DNA from: Carex sylvatica
Taxonomy: Eukaryota; Streptophyta; Magnoliopsida; Poales; Cyperaceae
Direction of reading: 5' to 3'
DNA length: 27,906 nt
Assembly: GCA_964058845.1 (NCBI GenBank)
Contig: CAXKVR010000577.1
Coordinates: forward strand, 1 to 27,906
The notes beneath the pieces were generated by a model that was not told where the DNA came from, made no database searches, and was given only the letters and a program-made list of their open reading frames with translations. Shown here piece after piece: positions 1 through 9,778 of this stretch. Every line of letters begins with the position of its first letter. The first letter of the stretch is position 1. A program made the translations under genes and the position numbers.

Positions 1-1080
1 AATAACCAAGTTATACCTCATTAACTTTAGTCCACAACCAAACATGATTCGATGGGATAAGTGAGCCTAAAGCCCTTAGTTTTGGTTTTGACTGGGGCGC
101 TGCATGAAGTCGAAGCAGCTCTGTCAATATATTTATGCATACTTGGTCGGTTCCAGAATGACCCGCTGCACATATTGATACAGTTGAGGTCTATTTATGG
201 AATCTAGAGGTTCTTGCTCACCACGTCAGCGAGTCAGCAAGAACAGTCTTATGCGGCTCCTGTACTGGTACTAATTGTTATTTTATTATCGTCTTTGTTG
301 TCAATTACGGCTCCTGTGATTACGGGTCTCCCACACTTTTCGTTCTCTTGGGAGGGTCGAATAATCGAATACTTTCATTTTATTTATTGTTTCTAATAAT
401 TATCAACGAGTTTACGTTTAGATAAAAAAAAATATCATTAGTTATTTGCATAAAAATATGTAATATATGTAATATTTTTTATTGAGGCGCCGACTAAATA
501 TGGAGTCTGCACCTGCTAAAATTCTCTCAAGATTTAAGCGACTCTGAAATTCCTCTCCTCTCTCTTCAAAAAGTTCAGAAGAGAAAAAGAAGAGAGATGA
601 GAGAAATTTCAGCCGATGTAAATTGTTAAATTTTTGTTTTGTTCAAGATGATAATTTGAGTTCCACTCTTAACGTAAAGTTAACGACAATGCATTCAATT
701 TAGTAGAATGTAGACAGCGGTATAATGTCCTACTTAATCTAGAACAATTTATACATAAACCTTCTTTATTAATACATTATTAGTGGAAAGATACCAACTA
801 ATCTTCAAAAAGAAAAACAATAATTTCGTAACTATTCTGACCCGATATCATTAGTTATTTCTTTTTAGATTGCATTTAAAAATTTGACTAAACAATTACG
901 TTTTCTAGGTTTTAAAATTGAGAACTCTAGAATCCTGAAAAAGAATTCTGCGAGCCTCCGACTGATAGCGTGATTGACCAATTAATGATATTTCAACCCA
1001 AAACTTTTAAATATATCCATGCCATAAAAAATATAAATCAAAACACCACTGAATTTGAAAAATATCAAATTTATTTGGAC
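1..1080. other. AT-rich sequence with no recognisable gene
   Basis: No convincing coding region on either strand. The only open frame, near 214-396, is 60 codons, hydrophobic and matches no family I recognise. Around 550-605 a CT-rich tract is followed by a GA-rich tract that can pair imperfectly with it (CCTCTCCTCTCTCTTC against GAAGAGAGATGAGAG), so this may be an eroded foldback element. The rest holds homopolymer A/T runs and no clear repeat ends. Confidence 0.5.
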
Positions 1081-1081
1081 C

Positions 1082-1117
1082 GCAACGACAAATAGCCGTC
1101 CTGCTATTTGTCGTTGC
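1082..1117. repeat. Perfect 15-bp hairpin
   Basis: GCAACGACAAATAGC at 1082-1096 is followed by a 6-nt spacer and its exact reverse complement at 1103-1117. A second hairpin of the same sequence type lies 60 bp downstream. Repeated ACGACAAATAG-type words are common in subterminal regions of plant CACTA elements, so a CACTA remnant is possible, but no CACTA terminus was found. Confidence 0.85.
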
Positions 1118-1177
1118 AGCCCCACAAAAACCAAAAAATTCAGCTTATTACAGTAAATTTTGAAATTTTTGCAGAGC

Positions 1178-1228
1178 CACAACGATAAATAACGGTCCTC
1201 AAGAATGAAGCCGTCATTTATCGTTGTG
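1178..1228. repeat. 18-bp near-perfect hairpin related to the one at 1082
   Basis: CACAACGATAAATAACGG at 1178-1195 pairs with 1211-1228 with one mismatch across a 15-nt loop. It shares the (C)AACGAYAAATA core with the upstream hairpin, so the two are copies of one motif. Probably the subterminal repeat of a decayed DNA transposon; this is inference. Confidence 0.8.
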
Positions 1229-1340
1229 ACTTGAGTAAATATGGAATTTTTAAAAAACAGTGGTCGTTTGGTTTATTCATTTTGGATAGAAGGTTTTTTT
1301 TTTTTTTTAAATTTCGTTTTGATCAATTTTTCAACACATC

Positions 1341-1486
1341 CTATATATATATATATATATATATATAAAGATGAACGGTTCGGATTGACCGTTAGGATTT
1401 TGAAAAGTCGAATATTGAGCTGTTGCACGGAGACCATCTATGCTACGCATAGCATGCTAGCATATTCCTATATATATATAGAGAGA
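1341..1486. repeat. (TA)n tract plus single-arm remnant of foldback family FB-A
   Basis: A TA microsatellite at about 1341-1366 is followed by AGATGAACGGTTCGGAT and related sequence that matches one arm of the FB-A foldback elements found at 1913, 21738 and 25260. The opposite arm and palindrome centre are missing, so this is a deleted copy. A second short TA tract (about 1469-1480) and a GA run then lead into the next complete element. Confidence 0.6.
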
Positions 1487-1886
1487 GAGGGGTTGGCTAC
1501 TATGCTTATAACTTATTTTTGTGTTTTCAATGTCCAAATGGTCGATCTGAACCATTAGATGTGATCACTATATTGAAATGTGCTTGGAGACCAAATTTTA
1601 TATTTTTCTGATTTTTTTTACTATTTATTAAGCCACTTTGAAAATCGCTGATCCAACAGTGGCTTAACAAAACAGTAAAATCAGAAGCCACCGTTGGATC
1701 AGAGATTTTCAAATTGGCTTAATAAATAGCAAAAAAATTCAGAAAAATATAAAATTTGGTCTCCAAGCACATTTCAATATAGAGATCACATCTAACGGTT
1801 CGGATCGTCTTTTTGGACATTGAAAACACAAAAATGAGTTATAAGCATATGTGGGATATGCTTATATAAGCATAGTAGCCAACCTC
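1487..1886. mobile_element. FB-A foldback MITE, copy 1
   Basis: A near-complete palindrome of about 400 bp. The outer ends read GGTTGGCTACTATGCTTATA on the left and the reverse complement on the right. The centre (about 1640-1700) reads GATCCAACAGTGGCT, a short spacer, then AGCCACCGTTGGATC. The left arm lacks about 27 bp that the right arm keeps. TA-rich tracts flank both sides, fitting insertion at TA or within a TA microsatellite. It has no coding capacity; the short open frames here are mirror images of each other across the palindrome. The outer ends match the copy at 21738-22162 closely. Family known only from this window. Confidence 0.85.
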
Positions 1887-1912
1887 TATATATAAATATA
1901 TATATATATATA

Positions 1913-2328
1913 GTGGCTAATGTGCATTTGGAAGCATATGATCCGAAGTGCTTACGGTTCAAATTTGAAATTTCAAAACTCAAAAAGTCGATCCGAACCG
2001 TTCATCTTGTTCTCCATATTAACATGTGTTTGGAGACCAAATTTTACATTTTTCTAAATTTGTTTACTATATATTAAGTATTTTACAAAATTGTTGATCC
2101 AACGGTGGCTGCTGATTTTACTGTTTTGTTAAGCCACCGTTGGATCAACAATTTTGTAAAATACTTAATAAATAGTAAATAAATCAGAAAAATGTAAAAT
2201 TTGGTCTCCAAGCAGATATTAATATGGAGAACAAGATGAACGGTTCGGATTGACTTTTTGAGTTCTGAAATTTTAAATTTAAACTGTAAGCACTTCGAGC
2301 CATATGCTTCCGAAAACACATTAGCCAC
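1913..2328. mobile_element. FB-A foldback MITE, copy 2 (variant ends)
   Basis: A palindrome of about 416 bp lying between TA tracts at about 1893-1912 and 2329-2353. Ends are GTGGCTAATGTG and CACATTAGCCAC, which differ from copy 1. The inner arms (AGATGAACGGTTCGGATYG, TTTGGTCTCCAAGCA) and the centre (GATCCAACGGTGGCTGCTG) are shared. It abuts copy 1 with only the TA tract between them. Confidence 0.85.
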
Positions 2329-2353
2329 TATATATATATATATATATATATAT

Positions 2354-2909
2354 GGAGAAAAAAAAAAGTAGTTAAAACTTCAAGCACGTATATATAAGAT
2401 GATTGCAAAAGCTTCCAAGCTGTATAGATCACATGCAATTAAATCATGCCGAATAGTCTCAGATAGTCAATTTATTGACTCTTCTTTTTTCCCCATTTAC
2501 TAAATTCAACTGGCTTTATTCACCTTGTTGGTTGGATTTGTCAATTATGAAAATATAAAATATTTGTAAAGAGTTGTCCACGTTTTTCAAACTTTTTCAG
2601 GATTTAGATCCTTCAAATTTTATATTATTAGTAGATTCATTGCTAAAGTGCTATCCGAATTCAAATGCGCATTCTGACCTGCATTTGTTGAAATATGCAC
2701 TAGGAATTGTAGTTTAAAATTGGAGGTGAGAATGCAAACTTCTCACGGCTCCTTCTAGAGTTGCTATCAGCTGTAGGATCAATATCAAAATTCGTGCAAC
2801 TTTTTTTAGTAAAGATTAGATATCAAGTCATCTAATTATTTAATATTTATCAAAAAAAATTCCAATCAAATATCAAATGTGTAACTTTTCACACAGAAAA
2901 CACTACATT
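2354..2909. other. AT-rich sequence, nothing recognised
   Basis: No open frame, repeat end or RNA gene that I can support. Confidence 0.5.
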
Positions 2910-3082
2910 TAGGGCTATAAACTATTCAAACCGAATCAAACTTATCTCAATTTGAGTTTGAGTTTGAATAAGATTCAAATCGAACTGGTTTGATTTGTTT
3001 CGAATCAAATTAATTACAGACTACAAATTTTTCGAATCAAAGTCAATCGAATTACGAACTACAAATTTCTTTAACAACCCTA
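2910..3082. mobile_element. hAT-like non-autonomous element (173 bp)
   Basis: Ends are TAGGGCTATAAAC on the left and the complement of TAGGGTTGTTAAA on the right, the TAGGG...CCCTA style of many plant hAT MITEs. The interior repeats the words GAATCAAA and TTTGAGTTTGAAT on both strands. The 8-bp flanks do not match, so no target-site duplication supports it. The right half resembles 5150-5324, including ACTACAAATT near the end. Confidence 0.5.
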
Positions 3083-3424
3083 GTTATACTGGTAGTTTAT
3101 GCATTAGTTTTTTCTCGCGGAACAAAATTCACATGGTTTTTTTTTTACCTTTCACGAATTCACACTAATGGATTATGGGCCAGTTCAAGATTTCTTACAT
3201 TTTATGCTGTTGAATTGATTAAAATCACAACATGGACCTAGTCAAATGAAACTTATTCCATTGTTAATTTGTTATGCTACTAAAATATTTTCCTATTTTA
3301 AATTATTATTATATTAACAATTTTGAGCTGTGATATTTCATTATTAATAACTAGTATCATACCCGTGCGTTGCAACAAGGAAATATATGTCTCATCCTAC
3401 TTGTTGCTCTCGAAGTAACTCATG

Positions 3425-3810
3425 ATGTATTGCCTTTCAATCTAAATTGCAAGACATGGTCAGAAAAATATCTGGATACCCAAACTGTGTAACCAGTGCT
3501 ATGGCATCCATGAACCTATACTTTGTCTCTAGGGCCACCTATGAATGATGACGGCAGCACTATTCTTTGATCAATCACACTATCAACAATACCTTGAAGT
3601 GTTTTTTTTTTGCTCTTTTATCTGATCTTTAGAAATGAAATCCAATCTAGATGTTTATATTTTTATGTACATGTCTACAACAAATTATTGTAGCAACTTA
3701 CCACCCAACAAAAGAAAATTATTATCACTTCGTATATGGAGTTTGTAGAAGTAATATTCTCTTGTTGAAACAATATTTTTGCCTCTACATCTAGAGCCAT
3801 CAGCATTCAT
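3425..3810 (-). pseudogene. Helitron Rep/helicase N-terminal domain (Helitron_like_N) fragment
   Basis: Minus-strand translation gives successive pieces typical of the Helitron_like_N region of plant RepHel proteins: STREYYFYKLHIRSDNNFLL, then FVVDMYIKI, then RLDFISKDQ, then RIVLPSSFIGGPRD, then RFMDAIALVTQFGYPDIFLT followed by MSCNLD. In known family members this domain precedes the Rep nuclease and PIF1-like helicase used for rolling-circle transposition. Here it is broken: in-frame stops interrupt LLQ*FVV and IKI*TSR, a frameshift with a stop follows GGPRD, and a stop replaces the Trp expected after CNLD. No Rep HUH motif or helicase domain remains nearby. The fragment ends about 75 bp from the Helitron 3' terminus, so the element was internally deleted. 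Confidence 0.8.
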
Positions 3811-4278
3811 GGAAAGAAAATAAAAAATAACTAATATGACAAGACTACATGTGGTATCGTGTTCGAATTAAACTTATCAATCAATTGAAATCGAACTAAA
3901 TTAAATTTCAATTTTTACAAAAGGAATGTTAAAATAGGCAGCTCATATTTCATATTTTCAAGATTTTTTTGTCTACTAATTGAAAAAAAAAATTCAAATA
4001 TTGGATGCTGAAACAACATGTTCATAGGAGACGCGCAAAAGTATCTAATAATATATAATACCCAAATACAATACAAAATGAAACTACACGGACATAGTTA
4101 ATTTTTTATTTAATTTCAATCCATAGAGATCTTTTTATTAATTAAAAGGTAAACATTACATTGCTTGAAATTTAAGAACACCATACTATCTAATACATGA
4201 AGACTACGTACTAATTAGAAAAACAATAAAAATACTACAAAAGCAGACACGTAAATTATGAAAATAAAATAGAAACAA

Positions 4279-4425
4279 CTAGGCTCTTGTTTGTGGGTGT
4301 TTGACAAGGACCAAGGTGTATTGGTTCTCTATCAGCTCGTACCGATGTAGCCGTTTGACACTCTCTATATCGATTGCCGGAGCTCTCCCACTGCCGTCGA
4401 GCGCCTCCTCATCCACCAACTTCCA
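4279..4425 (-). other. Exon-like open segment inside Helitron 1 (48 codons)
   Basis: On the minus strand a frame stays open for 48 codons, starting WKLVDEEALDGSGRAPAID and ending VLVKHPQTRA before TAG. Base composition is clearly richer in G+C than the DNA on either side. No family recognised. It has no ATG at its start. Its position inside a Helitron, on the element's sense strand, suggests a captured gene fragment, but that is inference. Confidence 0.35.
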
Positions 4426-5106
4426 TTAAATGATGTCTCAAGAAATTTACAAAAACTACATGTGGTATTTCCTATATAATCATAAAAGGCCATTATATGC
4501 TCGCAAATTTGTATCTCTATACATGATAATCTATACCTGATAAGTTCAAATTAGATTTATAACGACATGTACAAAAAAATTATCAAAATAAAATGACCGT
4601 AGCAGAAATATCAAATTTTGCTATTGAAATAAAATAACATTCTGTCAAATAAAACTATAAGATATCAAATCTAAAGATCTGTATCAACGAACAAATGAAT
4701 ATTTTCCATTATGCCGTGAAAATTTGTATAGAAACAAACAAGAAGATATATCGTTTAAGGAAAAAATATATCGATTTTCATTATGCTCAATTGAAGAAAG
4801 AAAATAAGAAAATATATCTTTATTGTCTGCACAATTTGGTGTAGGAGAAATAAGAAAACATATTTCATACAAATAATTATCATAAAAAACTGAATCGGCT
4901 CAATTTACTTGTAACATATAGTGTGCTCATACGTGTGGCGAGTTTTCTTTTAACTAAATTTAAACTTCTACACATAAAAGAGATGTATTTAATCAAAAGA
5001 TATCATATTATGTGATTCGAGGGCTGGTATTAAATCTGAAATTTCATCTTTCAATCGTAGCCGTTGGCGGATCAGGACATCAACGTACTTAATATAAGAA
5101 AATAGA

Positions 5107-5324
5107 TATTAATGGTTGAATTCATTAGTTGCATTATTTGATATTTGAACCTAAATAGTTCGCGAATCAATTTCGAACTAATTATATCCTATTTGAGTTT
5201 GATTTGTGCAAGATTTGAACCGAACTGATTTAATTTGTTTCAGAATAAACTAATTTTAAATCGAATTAAATTCAAATCAAACTCAAATCGAATCACAAAC
5301 TACAAATTATTTTACCACTCCTAA
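5107..5324. mobile_element. hAT-like element fragment (right end)
   Basis: The right terminus TTTTACCACTCCTA (5311-5324) and the preceding ACAAACTACAAATT resemble the end of the element at 2910-3082. The interior again carries GAATCAAA/TTTGAGTTTGA words in both orientations. No left terminus found, so this is probably truncated, possibly by the Helitron at its left. Confidence 0.4.
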
Positions 5325-6700
5325 CTGCATCTATCATTAGATCAAAGGCCAATTCTTATTCACACAATATTTTTATCCCATGGCATGTATTATTTTCTTG
5401 GGAAAAGATTTTGTACCCCGCATAATAGCCCCCTAAACGTCCCTCGCATCATTTTACTAGCGAACTTTATCCTATTAGAAAAAATAAGTCGCTTAAAAAA
5501 GCAGTACTGTTGTCTCTCCCACCCACCACTTTCAATGGTCAATACCTCGTCGTTCGATCTCCTTTCCCTCCGTCGCCACATGGATCTCCGACGACTCGCT
5601 TCTCCTTTCACTGGCTTGTAATCGCTTCCTTTGAGGTGGCATCCGCCCTCTCCTACCTTCGCTTGTCCACATTCCCTTTAACAGCCGAGCCGGTGCTCAC
5701 TTCTTTGATGGATTCGATTGGGTTAGGATCAGATTGGGTTGGATCTGAGAAATTCTTCTTGTAGATTGGTTCGATGGCGACTTCGCATCGCTCGGACTAT
5801 GGTTGAAGGCGAAGATTCTTTTTCTCAGTTTTCGAACGAACGAGTATTCATTTCTATATTTCGAGGACGCGTCATGTGGCAGTTGCTCTTCAATTGGCCC
5901 TGATCAATTAGCCCATCTCTAGATCCTCCTTGACTTACCCTTCCATAAAGGATCGAGTTCTAAAAGTAAGTTCAATTGTAATCTTGTTATTAAGAAACCA
6001 AGTCGAAATCTGTGGCTGGTAGCAAAGTCGATTCAAAGTAAGTTGTACTATATTACCTCTATTTTTTTAAAGATCTGTGCCTTCCTCTTAGATATGTACA
6101 GTTAATTGGTTCAATTTTGAAGAAATTTCACAACATATTCCCATGTGTAGGCAGGACTCAGAAGGAGACAATATTAGATAATTATAAATGTTATTTCCTA
6201 CTTTCTACTAGTGTAATAAAGAAGAAAAATAATATTTTTTCATGGTAAGCCTTTTCAATTTAGATAATGATCAATCAACGATTTACATTGATCAAAGTCA
6301 TTTTACATTGAATGATTGGCATTTCTGCTGTCAAGATCTAAACTAAAGATCTGGATCCATCTGAGTGTATACAAAAAATTTAAATTTCAAGCGTTAGAAA
6401 GAAGAATCCAACCCATTTGCAAATCAAGCACATTACACGAAAAGCACACTTGAAGATTCAAACCATGATGAATCAGAGATATTATAGGATGGAAGAAGGT
6501 CAATCAAGTAGCGGGTAATTTACTGGCAAGTGCCTGATTTTATTTCATGCAATTTAGAAATTTTCAATTTAAGCAGGTTTGTTTAGGATTTATGTTGTCG
6601 GTTATGAACGTATTTTTCTGTGTTTTAAGCTTTTAGAGATGTGAATGTTTGTACTAGTACTGATTGATGTACCAGTTAGTGTTTAGGTTAAGAGAGCTTG
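5325..6700. other. Unassigned region with a GC-richer block at about 5480-5960
   Basis: About 5480-5960 is unusually rich in C and G for this window, with CT-rich stretches such as TCTCTCCCACCCACCAC, like a plant 5' leader. Three overlapping open frames of 73-84 codons exist, none with a recognisable domain. Possible splice donors occur (AAAAG|TAAGTTC near 5966). It could be a noncoding transcript, a dead first exon or a captured fragment. 5960-6700 shows nothing I can name. Confidence 0.3.
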
Positions 6701-8010
6701 AGTTCTGGTTCATAATGTATAGTGCTTTCAAGATTATTTAGATGGTATGAATACTTTATATTTTATGTATGTATATTTTTATTTATGAATAATATGAACA
6801 CTTGAATACTTGCAAAATTGATGCATGTATAAATTTGTTAATAAATATTGGAGATGGTTGAGGTTTATTAAAATTTCTTTTTAACATTAATATCCGTACA
6901 TAAATTCATGGGTATGAATACAAATGTTAATATGGTTACTATTATCTATAAATATCAAAATAATTAAAGTTAAATATTGTTCATAACAATACACACTTTC
7001 AAGTTTAAGTATAAATACTAAGTGTTTTAGATATCAATAAATCATATAAAGTGTGTATGAAAAAAATAATAACACAAATGAGTAGATATAAATACTTAAT
7101 GTCTTAACTATTGGTAAAATATATGCATCACAATAATAACAAAATTTGACTAAGTATATATGAATACTTGTTGTCTTAACTATTGTTACTTACTGTTTCA
7201 TATATTAATTGTTTGAATATTGTCAATTTAAAAAAATATTAAATTAAGATACTTTACAATGTAACAATTCATACTCCAGTTACTAGTATGAATACTTTTT
7301 TCGGTACCTATCAATATGTTCCAGCACCAAACAAATTAATTGATTTAAATTACTTTACAATATAACAATTCACACTTCAATGTGTAAATATGAATACTTG
7401 ATATGTTATATATTTTTTTAAAATACAAATGTCATATGTAAATAATTCATACTTCACTTATAAATATAAATACTTTATTCAGTACCTCTCAATACCTTCA
7501 AGTACCAAATAGATTAACTGATTAACTGATTTAAGTTACTTTATACCATAGCAGTTCACACTTCAATGCGTAAGTGTGAATACATGAAATTTTAGATATT
7601 AATATTTTTACAAAAACTATCGATGATGATCCCCCAAGTAGTTAATGCCAAAGACATTTATGTGGATTTCTTAGAAATACTTTACAACATAAATATTCAC
7701 ACTATACTGAGTAAGTATGAATACTCGATATTTTAGAGAAAAATACTTGATAATATATGAATACTTGAACGACGAAGAACCCGAAAGTACTTTATGATTT
7801 TAGATTCATAAAATTCCACATATATTGTTAGAAATATTGATGAGATTAAATAGACAAAAAAAACTCACTTCTAAGAATGTGTAAAAGATGAGTGTGTAAA
7901 AGAAAATTGATGTCCAGTTTTTTTTTAATACTTAATGTCTTAGGTATGAATACTTAATATATTATATAGTGATACTTGTGCGTATAAGTATTCATACATG
8001 TGCGCGTTAA
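6700..8010. repeat. Field of degenerate repeats containing TATGAATACTT
   Basis: A recurring word set occurs many times: (T)ACTTTACAATATAACAATTCACACTTC, then (A)AGTATGAATACTTGATATTTTAGA. Clear instances lie near 6745, 7010, 7090, 7165, 7260-7300, 7350-7400, 7440-7475, 7545-7585, 7680-7725, 7945 and 7985. Spacing is irregular, roughly 60-180 bp. TTCATACTT and AAGTATGAA make each unit locally palindromic. No coding potential. Confidence 0.6.
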
Positions 8011-8452
8011 TTGTTAATTTTTTTAAATATAAGTGGTTCTCAAAGTAGTTAGTAGCTTTCCATATAGTTAGTGGTTCACATTGTATTTTATACATTAGTT
8101 AGTTAGAAAAATATTTAGGAGACTAAAATAGAGAGACTGTTAGGCGACCCTATTTTCTTTGCCCCCCTAGTCTTATTCAGTAACACAGTTTGGAAAACAA
8201 ATCGGATATGGGTCACATTAATTGCATAAAGGAAAATGGTTGCACAACATGATAATATAAAAAAGTTTATTTGGGTAGATAGACAAAGTGGTTTCGGACT
8301 TCACGCCCTGTGCAACAGTTTGTCCATCAACGCTATAATTTATTTACATTTTTCTTTTGTCTGTGCATTGAATAGATAACAAGGACACGGAAAAAAGCAT
8401 GATAGTGAAAGGAACTTAGTTGTTTTCTTTTAAGGTTTATTTTTATGTTTGT
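8010..8452. other. AT-rich sequence, nothing recognised
   Basis: No gene, repeat terminus or RNA structure that I can support. Confidence 0.45.
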
Positions 8453-8455
8453 TAA

Positions 8456-8686
8456 GGGTTTGTTTGGATGAAATAAATAATATAGTAAGAATAGAGGTAA
8501 TATCAAATTTAAGAATAGTAGTTAATTTAATTTTTGAATGTGTTAGTAAAATAGTAAGCTAACTCACATAAGACAAACAAAGAATAGTGAATTATTGTTA
8601 TTCTTACTTCGTTTAAATATCGAATAGATCAAAAAAATAATATTATTCTCGAGTTAGTGCTATTCTTGCTCCATCCAAACACACTC
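8456..8686. mobile_element. Tourist-like (PIF/Harbinger) MITE 1
   Basis: Ends GGGTTTGTTTGGATG and the complement of GAGTGTGTTTGGATG, flanked by TAA at 8453-8455 and TAA at 8687-8689, the 3-bp TWA duplication of the PIF/Harbinger superfamily. The interior is rich in AAGAATAG words in both orientations. No coding capacity. Confidence 0.8.
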
Positions 8687-8689
8687 TAA

Positions 8690-8836
8690 GGATCTGTTCG
8701 GCGGAGACTTGGGAATAGGAATAGGAATAAGAACTGAAAATTTTGAATTGAAAAATTACTATTTCCGTGGAAAAAAAAATTTCAGTCTAAGTGAATTTGT
8801 TTTTTTCCACGTGAACAGTAAATGCCGAATAGGCCC
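8690..8836. mobile_element. Tourist-like MITE 2
   Basis: Ends GGATCTGTTCGGCG and the complement of GGGCCTATTCGGCA, with TAA on both sides (8687-8689 and 8837-8839). The interior includes complementary arms GTGGAAAAAAAAATTTCA and TTTTTTTCCAC. It shares its left TAA with MITE 1 and its right TAA with MITE 3. Confidence 0.75.
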
Positions 8837-8839
8837 TAA

Positions 8840-9062
8840 GGGTGCGTTTGGGTGACACAGAAATAGCGCTAATATAGCTGCTATTTCTGGCGAGCTATTC
8901 TCAACACAACATGTTTGGGTGAAAAAAATATTATTCTCAACAAAGGAATAGCTCGGGTTAGCTGTTATTCCGCTATTCCTATGAAATGTTGGGTTAGCAG
9001 CTATTTCGAACCCAAAAATAGCTATTATTCCGAGCTATTCCTTGATTCATCCAAACGCACCC
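8840..9062. mobile_element. Tourist-like MITE 3
   Basis: Ends GGGTGCGTTTGGGTGA and TCATCCAAACGCACCC, flanked by TAA at 8837-8839 and 9063-9065. The interior repeats AATAGC/GCTATT words. An open frame that runs across it (8915-9232) crosses the element's end and is not a gene. Confidence 0.85.
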
Positions 9063-9065
9063 TAA

Positions 9066-9401
9066 ATTACTTATATTATCTTTTAATGGCCGACCATCAA
9101 AGAACAAAGGATCCTGCAAATCAGGTCCCGCAAAGCATGGAATGTATCTTTAGTTTTACATATTCCACAATTAGCGACTGCAATTGTAGATCCAAATTTA
9201 AACAAACATATATTAGGAGCAATGACAGCTAGCTACTTATCTATCAAAAAATTTATGTAATATATTAAGCATTTGAGGCAATGAAGCAATTTTAATTGTG
9301 ACAGTTGGATCGCATTCTCTCAATTGTGGGCCATATCTATCACTAATTCGGGATTGTTAGGTCATAAACCAATAAACTACAGTATGTACACTTGCCCGCC
9401 G
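9066..9401. other. Unassigned sequence
   Basis: Nothing recognised; no open frame of note outside the one that starts within MITE 3. Confidence 0.4.
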
Positions 9402-9778
9402 TAGGGGTGGCAACGAGCTAGGTTCAGCTTGAACTCATCAAGTGCGAGCTGACTTTAGAGATTCGAGCTGAAATCTCAACTTAAAATTATCACGAGCTTG
9501 AAATTATCATTGGATCTAACTGGATCGTATTTTAAAAAGAAAATAAATTATACATTTTTTTTGGACCGAGCTAGACAATATAAAATGCACACAAATTCAT
9601 ACAAATTCACAAATTGATACCTAGCCGAACTGGCGAGCAAACTAAGTCCCAACTTAAACTTGTTAATTATGGACTGAGCTAGTAGTGAGATGGCTTGTTG
9701 ATAACTCAGTCCAATAATGAGCGAGTCAGATGCGAGTCACGATTAAGTCATGAGCTACGATTTTTTTTGCCACTTCTA
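9402..9778. mobile_element. hAT-like non-autonomous element (GGGGTGGCAA type)
   Basis: Starts TAGGGGTGGCAACGAGCT and ends with the complement of TAGAAGTGGCAA. GAGCT/AGCTC words recur inside. These termini are of a kind common among plant hAT MITEs. The 8-bp flanks (GCCCGCCG and TTCACGAG) do not match, so the duplication is eroded or the boundary is off by some bases. Confidence 0.6.

Larger units (their letters stand above)
3351..5106 (-). mobile_element. Helitron relic 1, minus orientation, with Rep/helicase remnant
   Basis: Read on the minus strand, the 3' end shows GCAACGCACGGGTATGATA followed by CTAG, with host T next. This matches the plant Helitron signature of a terminal GC-rich hairpin about 10 nt before CTRR-T. 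The hairpin stem is eroded here. The proposed 5' end on the minus strand is TCTATTTTCTTATATT preceded by A, as expected for insertion between A and T. The last 150 bp at this 5' end align with the 5' end of the second Helitron (25092-25253), which supports the boundary. A Helitron replication-protein fragment lies next to the 3' end on the same strand. Confidence 0.65.

Noticed and set aside
1241..1558. 105-codon open frame with a YIYIYIY run
   Set aside because: The run is the TA microsatellite translated; the frame crosses a foldback border.
5020..5324. A complete hAT-like element starting at GAGGGCTGGTATT
   Set aside because: The left part up to 5106 fits better as the 5' end of Helitron 1, so only the right portion is kept as hAT-like.
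8915..9232. 105-codon open frame on the + strand
   Set aside because: It begins inside a MITE and runs across its end into unrelated DNA; no domain.
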